Assembly: GCF_000368625.1 (NCBI RefSeq)
Contig: NZ_KB849575.1
Location: 245,904-309,903 of the forward strand
Direction: 5' to 3'
From: Acinetobacter schindleri CIP 107287
GTDB lineage: Bacteria; Pseudomonadota; Gammaproteobacteria; Pseudomonadales; Moraxellaceae
Length of the DNA stretch: 64,000 nt
In this document: positions 9,005 to 15,225 of the stretch, in pieces
How positions within the stretch are numbered: the stretch's first letter is position 1
Layout of the letters: the number at the start of each line of letters is the position of its first letter
Program-made: the position numbers and the translations under genes
Notes under the pieces: generated by a model
The model's database searches: none
Told to the model about the DNA's origin: nothing
What the model saw: the letters and a program-made list of their open reading frames with translations, nothing else

Positions 9005-9973
9005 TTAATCTTTAAAGTGTACCGGTATCCACTGATAGCTTTGACCATCTTTTGAATAGATATGCCCAATCCCGGGGAAAGGTAAATGTGGTGCAGCAAT
9101 CAACTGACCCGCTTTGGCATATTCAGCAAAATGTTTAAGACGGGTTTCGACTGCTGCCTTAGGGTCTATATCAAAATCTACCGCTGTTTTTGGTGCATCA
9201 AACTGCAAGGTATGTGAATGCACGATGTCACCAATAAATACCACTTCTTGAGCATCGGTTTTCAGTTTAAAGCTGTAATGCCCTGGGGTATGACCGAAAG
9301 ATGGCTTAAATTGAATATCACCCAAAGCGAAAGCTTTGTCTGAAAAGACCTTAATTTTTTTGGCTTTTTCATACGGTGCAAGTGCGGCTTTAATTTTCTC
9401 AACTGTGCCTAAAAATTTCTCTTGGTTTTCTTTGGGTAGTTTCTTGATGGTGTTTGGACTGAGCCAGTAGTCATATTCGGTTTTGGAAATATGCAGTGTG
9501 GCATTTGGGTAATTTGCTACACCGTTATTTGAGATGCCGCAGACATGGTCAGGGTGTAAATGGGTCAGGAAAATGCTATTGACCTGTCCAGGCTGATACC
9601 CTGAAGCTTTTAGGTTGTTATAGATTGAACCTAAGTGTGTGCCAAAGCAGCTTGCAGCACCGCTGTCGACCATTAGTAGTTGGTTGCCTGTATTGATTAA
9701 AAAAGCATTGACTGAGGTTTGTATGCCTTTGTCGTTGATGGCAGCGTATTTTTTGAGAATGCCCGTTTTTTCGCTGTCACTTAAGCCCTTAAATAAAGCT
9801 GGGTTTAAATAGTTTGTACCATCGAGTAGGGCGGTGATTTGAGTGTTGCCGATTTGGTGATGGTAGTAGCCAGCGACTTGTTTTTGAGCTGGAATAGTGG
9901 TTTCAGCCGCTTGGGTGGTGAGGGCTGTGGTGCTTAGAGCAAGTGTGAGGAATAGGGGGTTAAATGTTTTCAT
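9005..9973 (-). CDS. Secreted MBL-fold hydrolase, methyl parathion hydrolase-like
   Basis: The proposed 322-residue product starts MKTFNPLFLTLALSTTAL with a signal peptide ending T-Q-A-A, so it should be periplasmic or exported. The frame is open 14 codons further upstream, but that extension lacks a signal-like start. Metal ligands of the metallo-beta-lactamase fold are visible: T-H-L-H-P-D-H-V-C-G, then G-H-T-P-G-H, F-I-G-D-I-V-H and the late A-P-H-L-P-F-P-G-I-G-H. The overall pattern resembles methyl parathion hydrolase from memory of that family, in particular the A-G-Y-Y start of the mature part, the K-A-x-G-Y-Q-P-x-Q-V segment and the H-x-P/S-F-P-G-I-G-H ending. Lactonase activity is an alternative. 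It is a single gene with its own terminator. Confidence 0.85.
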   Translation of the reverse strand: MKTFNPLFLTLALSTTALTTQAAETTIPAQKQVAGYYHHQIGNTQITALLDGTNYLNPALFKGLSDSEKTGILKKYAAINDKGIQTSVNAFLINTGNQLLMVDSGAASCFGTHLGSIYNNLKASGYQPGQVNSIFLTHLHPDHVCGISNNGVANYPNATLHISKTEYDYWLSPNTIKKLPKENQEKFLGTVEKIKAALAPYEKAKKIKVFSDKAFALGDIQFKPSFGHTPGHYSFKLKTDAQEVVFIGDIVHSHTLQFDAPKTAVDFDIDPKAAVETRLKHFAEYAKAGQLIAAPHLPFPGIGHIYSKDGQSYQWIPVHFKD

Positions 9974-10087
9974 GGGGTTCTTATAGCTTTTAAAGAGATA
10001 AATCATTTTTAGCATGTTGAGAAATATTTTTCATTGGGTTTTAATTTTAGTAATTCATTCTAATTAAAAAAGAGTTAATCAAAGTTC

Positions 10088-10189
10088 ATGCATAGCTATA
10101 TTTCAGAGCCTAATAAACATATCGAAGACTACCTGGACTATTATTTCGATGGAAACAAGAATTTTGAATATGCTGTGTTATTGAACGGA
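10088..10189 (+). pseudogene. N-terminal stub of a KAP-type P-loop NTPase gene, cut by an IS
   Basis: The first 34 codons (MHSYISEPNKHIEDYLDYYF, then an F-E-Y-A-V-L-L-N-G end) run directly into the terminal repeat of the insertion sequence at 10190. In frame, 15 further codons come from the IS before a stop at 10232-10234. In KAP-type P-loop NTPases such a start is normally followed at once by the Walker A motif (W-G-S-G-K-T/S). The break therefore falls just before the nucleotide-binding loop and must inactivate the protein. The C-terminal piece at 13508-14274 probably belongs to the same ancestral gene. The family assignment rests on memory of related proteins and was not searched. Confidence 0.6.
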
Positions 10190-11228
10190 GGCTTTGTTGC
10201 ACAAAGATTTGAAATGCAAAGCGCCCCTAATTGAGCCAAATTTAAGGCGTAACTTGGGTAAGTGGGCGACCTAATTCCGTAAATCTGTTAAGGACTGCTA
10301 CACGTGCATGGATCTCATTCACTTGGCTACCAAAACTCCTTGCGCTGAGTTTATCTCCTAATAATTTAATGCAGTGCATCTTAGTTTCAACCAAACTTCG
10401 CCGATGATAGCCTGACCATTTTTTCCATAGTGTCCTGCCTAAACGTTTAATTGTTCGAAGTAATTCATTTCGCTCTAGCGAGCTACTCTTTGTATCTTTC
10501 CATTGTTTCGCATTTTTTCTAGGTGGAATCACCGCATGCGCTTGCCGATCTGCAATGACCTGACGGCATTGCTTGGTGTCATAAGCTCCATCGGTATAAA
10601 CAGAGTCAATCCGCTCATCTTGTGGAATCTGATCAAGTAAATCACCAAGCACCTGTGAATCACTGACATTATTGGTTGTAAGCTGAACTGCTCGTATTTG
10701 TAGGGTTTTGGCATCTATACCAATATGAAGTTTACGCCATTGGCGACGATATTCAGATCCATGTTTCTTGCGTTTCCATTCGCCCTCACCTAGAAACTTC
10801 ATGCCTGTAGAGTCCATGAGTAGATGCAGCCCATCGCTACTTTTTTGGTAGCTGATTACAATATCAATATGCTTTTGTCTTCTACAAAGCGTGGTGTAAT
10901 CTGGAGCTATCCAATTTAATCCGCAAAGTTTAATCAGACTTTGTACAAAGCCAGTAACCATACGTAAAGACAGACGAAATAAGGATTTAATCATTAAGCA
11001 GCATTGGATGGCTGCGTCGGAGTAGGTTTGATTTCGCCCTTGTTTGCCTTTTGATGGAGCATACCATTGCGTAGCAGGATCAAACCAAATGGCAATATTT
11101 CCGCGACTCATGAGTGCTCGGTTATATGCGGGCCAATTGGTTGTGCGGTAGATTTTGTGTGTAGGCTTCTTCATTTGAAAATTATATCGCTAAAAAAGCC
11201 TTTACAGATAGGTTTGTGCAACAAAGCC
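10190..11228 (-). mobile_element. Complete IS5-family (IS903-group-like) insertion sequence, 1039 bp
   Basis: Bounded by perfect 16-bp terminal inverted repeats GGCTTTGTTGCACAAA, at 10190 on the left and ending at 11228 on the right. It carries one transposase gene on the minus strand. The nine bases on either side (TTGAACGGA on the left, ACAGTACTC on the right) do not match, so no target-site duplication survives. The locus has probably been rearranged since insertion. A 339-bp piece of the same element lies at 13169-13507, identical by eye. The exact ISfinder name is not given because it could not be checked. Confidence 0.9.
10242..11174 (-). CDS. IS5-family transposase
   Basis: Full-length 310-residue DDE transposase. 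It starts MKKPTHKIYRTTNWPAYN, a typical IS903-group N-terminus with the D-x-A-I-Q-x-x-L-x-x-K-x-L-F-x-L-x-L-R block at about residues 53-72. Catalytic residues are seen in L-L-M-D-S-T-G (first Asp, about residue 121), Y-T-D-G-A-Y-D (second Asp, about residue 195) and R-S-L-V-E-T-K-M (Glu, about residue 264). No frameshift is visible, so the protein may be active. Lies wholly within the terminal repeats. Confidence 0.93.
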   Translation of the reverse strand: MKKPTHKIYRTTNWPAYNRALMSRGNIAIWFDPATQWYAPSKGKQGRNQTYSDAAIQCCLMIKSLFRLSLRMVTGFVQSLIKLCGLNWIAPDYTTLCRRQKHIDIVISYQKSSDGLHLLMDSTGMKFLGEGEWKRKKHGSEYRRQWRKLHIGIDAKTLQIRAVQLTTNNVSDSQVLGDLLDQIPQDERIDSVYTDGAYDTKQCRQVIADRQAHAVIPPRKNAKQWKDTKSSSLERNELLRTIKRLGRTLWKKWSGYHRRSLVETKMHCIKLLGDKLSARSFGSQVNEIHARVAVLNRFTELGRPLTQVTP

Positions 11229-11294
11229 ACAGTACTCTATTCTACATTTTCTTCATCAACGTCTTTCCAAACTTAAATTCAGTTATGAAGCCCA

Positions 11295-11325
11295 AAAGAA
11301 AACCGCCTTATGGCGGCTTTCTTCG
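11295..11325 (-). terminator. Terminator of the Gln/Asn-rich gene
   Basis: On the minus strand GAAAGCCGCC / GGCGGTTTTC with a short loop and a following TTTT run, just past the stop of the Gln/Asn-rich gene. Confidence 0.85.
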
Positions 11326-11336
11326 AGTTTCAATAC

Positions 11337-11621
11337 TTAGCGCTGTTGTCCGCGTTGATTTTGTTGATCACGCTGATGAGCTTGTTGTGTTGAATCTTGC
11401 TGTTGACCTTGTTGATTAGGCTGCTGTTGCTGTTGCAGATCCTGCTGATTCTGTTGATCTTGCTGGTTCTGCTGATTTTGCTGACGTTGATTTGGGTTCT
11501 GTTGATTTTGCTGGTTAGGCTGTTGCTGTTGCTGTTGATTTGGATTTTGCCATTGGTCTTGCTGATTTTGCTGACGCTGTTGCTGATTCTGGTTCGGATT
11601 TTGTTGGTTTTGGTTAGCCAT
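11337..11621 (-). CDS. Gln/Asn-rich low-complexity protein
   Basis: A 94-residue protein, about 73 percent Gln plus Asn (69 of 94), with interspersed Pro, Arg, Asp and Gly and no hydrophobic stretch. It begins MANQNQQNPNQN. It has a good ribosome-binding site (AAGGAG, about eight bases from ATG) and its own terminator, which argues for a real gene despite the extreme composition. The opposite strand reads as a long Leu/Ile frame only because CAG/CAA repeats are read in reverse. Such sequences are intrinsically disordered and prion-like in composition. Function is unknown; Acinetobacter genomes carry short low-complexity stress proteins, which is a possible parallel only. Confidence 0.7.
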   Translation of the reverse strand: MANQNQQNPNQNQQQRQQNQQDQWQNPNQQQQQQPNQQNQQNPNQRQQNQQNQQDQQNQQDLQQQQQPNQQGQQQDSTQQAHQRDQQNQRGQQR

Positions 11622-12112
11622 TGGAGACGCTCCTTTTTCCTTTATAAGTAAATGAACCGATCTTTACGAGTTCAGTATTTACTCTACAGCCTTCTGCATA
11701 AACTCCAAGTCATAACCTGTTACAGACTAATTCAATGTAAAATAAATTGATTTAAACTATTGATAATCCATTTTTACACTTACATTATTTACCCAAGCAT
11801 CTCGTAAATAATAAGAATAGCTACTAATATGTGCAGATGAAATCTATATCTAAAAAAATGCAAAATTCTACTTTTTTAAAATATAAATATTTTATTTATA
11901 ATTCGTAAAATTATTAACTATAAAACTTAGATTTAATATTTTTTCAAGACATCAAAACCTATATAAAGATTCTAAATACTTTATACAGGGAAGATCAAAA
12001 ATTGGTTATACACTCAATTAAAATATAAGTCATTTTTGAGAAGATTAAACAATTGGGTTAAGTATGGGGCGAAGACCCAATTACCGATCATTCTAGTCTA
12101 AATATAGTTAAG
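11622..12112. other. AT-rich spacer, no gene seen
   Basis: Very AT-rich, with no open frame carrying a ribosome-binding site. The one notable structure is an inverted repeat AATTGGGT / ACCCAATT at about 12050-12081 with a 16-base loop, which could end transcription of the decayed gene to its right. Confidence 0.5.
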
Positions 12113-12291
12113 TCAATTAGTATATCTTTCCATCATATTATAATTTTGTATATAAGCAGAATCGTCAATCCCATGCGCTACGACATAGTTTCCGCAATCT
12201 GTAACCATCTGAAGATTGATCAATACATTCACTTATGCAAAAAGACCAAAAATAAAAACCAAAGGAATCGCCGCTGATAAAAGTTTTTCAT
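12113..12291 (-). pseudogene. Remnant of a small secreted-protein gene
   Basis: On the minus strand an AGGGGA site precedes ATG 12291. The codons after it look like a signal peptide when one extra A is supplied after MK: K-L-L-S-A-A-I-P-L-V-F-I-F-G-L-F-A. In another frame, sequence with protein-like composition follows (V-T-D-C-G-N-Y-V-V-A-H-G-I-D-D-S-A-Y) and ends at a TGA at 12113. At least two frame breaks would be needed to join the parts, so this is read as a decayed gene. No family was recognised. Confidence 0.35.
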
Positions 12292-12483
12292 GATATTCCC
12301 CTAAAAATGAAGGGAAATTTTATTTTTAATTATTAATATATGATTAAAACGAGGAACAAAAACAAAAAAAGTAACCCTTTTAAGATATTAATTACTGCAT
12401 TATAAACACTTTAATTAAACATAATAATAAATAAAAATAAGTAAGCAAACATTTTATAATATATTGTTATCTAATAGTTTATT
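12292..12483. other. Extremely AT-rich spacer
   Basis: Nothing supportable is seen here apart from oligo-A/T tracts. It separates the decayed gene from the terminator of the 76-residue hypothetical gene. Confidence 0.5.
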
Positions 12484-12510
12484 AAAAAACCTCTAAAAAA
12501 GAGGTTTTTT
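12484..12510 (-). terminator. Rho-independent terminator
   Basis: AAAAAACCTCT / AGAGGTTTTTT hairpin 22 bases after the stop of the 76-residue gene on the minus strand. It would work in both directions. Confidence 0.85.
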
Positions 12511-12531
12511 CAATCTTATTCAAATTATTAA

Positions 12532-12762
12532 TTAAATCGCGACCATTTTTACAATAATCGTTTGAGTATCTTCTTTTTCATCGGGTAATTGCAAACGTTT
12601 TAACTCCTTGCTTTTCACCTTTAGTTTTAAATTCTGGTAGGTAATAATCGCAGGAATCTGATCAAAATACTGTGCATCCGCATCAATTTCTTCCTGAAAT
12701 AAAGGGGTACCCAACTGATAGTCCAGACTTTTCAGGACTACATATTTAACTGTAGTTTTCAT
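12532..12762 (-). CDS. Hypothetical protein, 76 residues
   Basis: Starts MKTTVKYVVLKSLDYQLG and contains no signal peptide or membrane helix. Composition is balanced, with a basic middle (L-K-L-K-V-K-S-K-E-L-K-R-L) and a C-terminus D-T-Q-T-I-I-V-K-M-V-A-I. An AGG lies about nine bases before ATG, and a strong terminator follows. It stands next to the truncated CinA-like gene, transcribed away from it. Family not recognised. Normal-looking codon use and its own terminator make it a credible gene. Confidence 0.6.
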   Translation of the reverse strand: MKTTVKYVVLKSLDYQLGTPLFQEEIDADAQYFDQIPAIITYQNLKLKVKSKELKRLQLPDEKEDTQTIIVKMVAI

Positions 12763-12923
12763 TGTAACAACCTACTTTCATCAAGCACTTTATTTTTATT
12801 TTTACCACTGTTTAAGCTTAGATGATACCGTTAAATGCAAATTTTGCTTAACTCTTGGTCAAACACACTCATTCGCTGAATTTTGAACATGTGTATCTCA
12901 TATTTAGCTTTTAACAGCATGTT

Positions 12924-12941
12924 TTGTATAAATGTATACAA
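12924..12941. promoter_or_regulatory. Palindromic operator-like site
   Basis: TTGTATA-AATG-TATACAA, perfect seven-base arms, in the divergent gap between the 76-residue gene and the CinA-like fragment, 65 bases before ATG 13006. A dimeric repressor site is plausible. No regulator is implied by the sequence itself. Confidence 0.4.
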
Positions 12942-13005
12942 TCGTAAGGGTGATTGAAGAATCCACATTTCGTCTATACATTGAATACATCACCCTCAAA
13001 TAAAA

Positions 13006-13168
13006 ATGATAGCCATGTTAAAAGAATGTTGTGATTTACTCGAACAAAAAAAACTGAAAGTTGCTTTTGTAGAAAGTGCAAGCTCAGGCTATTTAAGCAG
13101 CCAGTTTTCGCTTTATAAAGAATGTGGTGCACAAATTTTACTCGGTGGACTGGTTTGTTATGATGCCA
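13006..13168 (+). pseudogene. CinA C-terminal-domain-like gene, truncated by an IS fragment
   Basis: The frame encodes about 54 residues. L-K-V-A-F-V-E-S-A-S-S-G-Y-L and G-A-Q-I-L-L-G-G-L-V-C-Y-D match the start of CinA C-terminal domain proteins (nicotinamide-nucleotide amidohydrolase type, normally about 160 residues). The gene breaks off at 13168, where IS sequence begins, and the frame then reads 13 or so IS codons to a stop at 13212. The key V-E-S motif remains, but most of the domain is lost, so it should be non-functional. Starts at ATG 13006 or 13015 are both possible. Confidence 0.65.
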
Positions 13169-13507
13169 CGTGGTGTAATCTGGAGCTATCCAATTTAATC
13201 CGCAAAGTTTAATCAGACTTTGTACAAAGCCAGTAACCATACGTAAAGACAGACGAAATAAGGATTTAATCATTAAGCAGCATTGGATGGCTGCGTCGGA
13301 GTAGGTTTGATTTCGCCCTTGTTTGCCTTTTGATGGAGCATACCATTGCGTAGCAGGATCAAACCAAATGGCAATATTTCCGCGACTCATGAGTGCTCGG
13401 TTATATGCGGGCCAATTGGTTGTGCGGTAGATTTTGTGTGTAGGCTTCTTCATTTGAAAATTATATCGCTAAAAAAGCCTTTACAGATAGGTTTGTGCAA
13501 CAAAGCC
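13169..13507 (-). mobile_element. Truncated copy of the IS5-family element, 339 bp
   Basis: Positions 13169-13507 match 10890-11228 of the complete element with no difference visible by eye, in the same orientation. It retains the right terminal repeat and the first 94 or so transposase codons (minus-strand start at 13453). The left part is missing, and the cut edge abuts the CinA-like fragment. The transposase frame then reads antisense through that fragment, so the remaining frame is a chimera and not a gene. The identical sequence implies a recent duplication or recombination. Confidence 0.9.
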
Positions 13508-14274
13508 GGCTTAAAGAAGAACAGCCTACATGGTTTAAGTTAATGGATTTTTGGGATTTACCTGAATTAGAATTTGAACGATTAATTAAACAGGCTAAAT
13601 CCGAAATTGAAAGTAATGGTTTACAGCATACCTCTGATGTATTGCATACAATAAGTATGCTAATTTATTTAAAGAAAAATAATTTAATTTTTTTCTCTGT
13701 AGAAGATCTACTACCTATTGCTAAAAAACATTGGAAAAGTCTATTTAGTATTAATGAAAGAATGAGAGAGATAAAGGATTTTAGTTTCACTGAACATTCT
13801 GGCTCTTATGGCTTTTATGCTAAAGGTATATTGGAATTTGATAAATTTATTAAAGAAGTGATGGCTTCATATGAAGAGAAATATAGTGAGCAAGATATTG
13901 AAAGAGTAAAAAATTTATTAGATCTAATGGATACAGATGGTTGGTTATTTGCTCAACGTATTAGCCTTACCAATAGCGAAGAAAATTATTATTACGATTA
14001 TCCAATTTTAAAAGAAATTGATCCAATAGTCTTTGCAAAAAAACTTTGTGATACAAATAGTAATCATTCTAATAGTATTCTTCATGGACTTTGGAATCGA
14101 TATTCAATTAAAGGTTCATTTGATATGTATGCTAAAGAAAATAAGTGGTTTGCTAATGTAGAAAATAGTATTAAATCAGATATTTTACCTTCAGCACATA
14201 AGATATTAAAAGCAAAAATCAATTTAAGAATTTTGCCTAAAATTTCAGAAATTAAAAAAGAGTCTAATAAATAA
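13508..14274 (+). pseudogene. C-terminal part of a KAP-type P-loop NTPase gene
   Basis: An open frame of about 255 native residues begins exactly at the IS edge (L-K-E-E-Q-P-T-W-F-K-L) and runs to TAA 14272-14274. It is helical, charged and very AT-rich at third positions, with no membrane segments. Composition and the E-E-Q-P-T-W-x-K-L-x-x-F-W block recall the C-terminal region of KAP-type P-loop NTPases whose N-terminus resembles the stub at 10088. The first possible native ATG is 13543; a GTG at 13495 lies inside the IS. No Walker motifs are present in either piece, so the central several hundred residues have been deleted or moved. It could be translated as a fragment but should lack ATPase activity. 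Confidence 0.55.
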
Positions 14275-14288
14275 TAAAAATAAGGCCA

Positions 14289-14430
14289 TTAAGACACTTT
14301 ATCACCCGGTTTAGAACCAGATTCAGGTGAAATTACCCAAACACCGTCGCCATTATCCGCAGCGAGTACCATACTGTTTGAAATACCAAAACGCATCTTA
14401 TGTGGTCCAAGGTTATCAACTATTAACATT
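14289..14430 (-). pseudogene. Diverged duplicate of the metG 3' end
   Basis: On the minus strand this reads in frame, without a break, as about 46 residues matching the C-terminus of the MetG encoded at 15226-17283. The shared pieces include [22 protein letters not shown] and K-P-G-D-K-V-S followed by a stop. Roughly four in five residues are the same, with several base changes. Homology fades near 14430. It has no start signal of its own and is a remnant, probably marking one border of an exchanged or inserted segment. Confidence 0.8.
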
Positions 14431-14650
14431 AACTTAACATTGAATAGTTGAAATTTATAACAGACTAATATTTAAAGTATTTTGAGGCAACATGGATGTC
14501 GCCGTTCACTTATGGTACAGGGACGTATCATTAAGTGAACAAAAGATTTTTGTTACTTTTGATCTTTCAAAAGTAAAGCAATTCCTACGCAAAGAAAATA
14601 TTTTTTATAAATTTAGAATGCGGCAATGATGCAATATGACCTCTCCCTAA

Positions 14651-14675
14651 CCCTCTCCTTTAAAAAAGGAGAGGG
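14651..14675. repeat. Perfect hairpin, CCCTCTCC type
   Basis: CCCTCTCCTTT / AAAGGAGAGGG with a three-base loop. This kind of dispersed hairpin is frequent between gammaproteobacterial genes. It lacks a strong T-run and is not called a terminator. Confidence 0.7.
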
Positions 14676-14687
14676 AACTTACAGGCA

Positions 14688-14720
14688 TAAAAAAGCCCCT
14701 ACAACGTAGAGGCTTTTTTA
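14688..14720 (-). terminator. Terminator of the lipoprotein gene
   Basis: AAAAAAGCCTCTAC / GTAGGGGCTTTTTT read on the minus strand, ten bases after the stop of the lipoprotein gene at 14731. Confidence 0.85.
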
Positions 14721-14730
14721 CAACTAAAAA

Positions 14731-15087
14731 TTATTTTTTACATTCTGGCTGTGAACGATCAATCACCTGCGTACCTTCAACACGGTAACCGATCTGCCCT
14801 ACAATAAATGCTTGATTCAGTTGAGTAATAACAACATCAGATAAAGCCACAGCACAACGATCTTTCTCAATTGCACGATCTACCGCTGTTTTGAAGTTAG
14901 GAATACCTAATGGGAATAAAACTACCGGAACCTTATCTTCACCTGTGACACGTTGACCTTTCACAAATTGGTTTGAGTTCAAGTTATAGTTCTTTGTAGA
15001 AGCTACGGTCATATCTGCCATACGAACTGAACAGCCTGTAAATGCAATTGTTGACATCGCTAGAACTGAAACTAGTAATTTTTTCAT
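14731..15087 (-). CDS. Hypothetical lipoprotein, 118 residues
   Basis: Begins MKKLLVSVLAMSTIAFTGC, a lipoprotein signal peptide with lipobox F-T-G-C (Cys19). The mature part has two later cysteines, in D-R-C-A-V-A and the C-terminal P-E-C-K-K, that could form a disulfide. It also has V-V-L-F-P-L-G-I-P, suggesting a small beta-rich domain. It sits downstream of metG on the same strand but behind metG's own terminator. Probably anchored in the envelope; function is unknown and the family was not recognised. Confidence 0.75.
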   Translation of the reverse strand: MKKLLVSVLAMSTIAFTGCSVRMADMTVASTKNYNLNSNQFVKGQRVTGEDKVPVVLFPLGIPNFKTAVDRAIEKDRCAVALSDVVITQLNQAFIVGQIGYRVEGTQVIDRSQPECKK

Positions 15088-15178
15088 GTTTACCCCGAAT
15101 AGTTATAAAAAATAAAAAGCGCTTTGATTTTATCGATATATTTTTTTAAAACAAGGAAATAAATTATATAAATGGTAT

Positions 15179-15208
15179 AGAAAAGCCCCTACATTAGTAG
15201 AGGCTTCT
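15179..15208 (-). terminator. Terminator of metG
   Basis: On the minus strand AAGCCTCTAC / GTAGGGGCTTTT hairpin, 18 bases beyond the metG stop. It resembles the terminator at 14688-14720 closely, which may reflect duplication of this stretch. Confidence 0.8.
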
Positions 15209-15225
15209 TATTTAAGATCTAAATC

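Noticed and set aside
11397..11651. Plus-strand Leu/Ile-rich frame over the Gln/Asn-rich gene
   Set aside because: It arises from reading CAG/CAA repeats on the opposite strand, has no ribosome-binding site, and the terminator and start signal fit the minus strand.
12974..13453. Minus-strand 159-codon transposase-like frame
   Set aside because: Only the first 94 or so codons are transposase; the rest is antisense to the CinA-like fragment. It is part of the truncated IS, not a gene.
10190..13507. Classical composite transposon with two ISs
   Set aside because: The right copy lacks its inner end and no target duplication flanks the pair, so the unit could not move in that form. It is described as a rearranged patch instead.
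14651..14675. CCCTCTCC-type hairpin as a terminator or novel element
   Set aside because: Such hairpins are common intergenic repeats and the T-run is lacking; listed only as a repeat.
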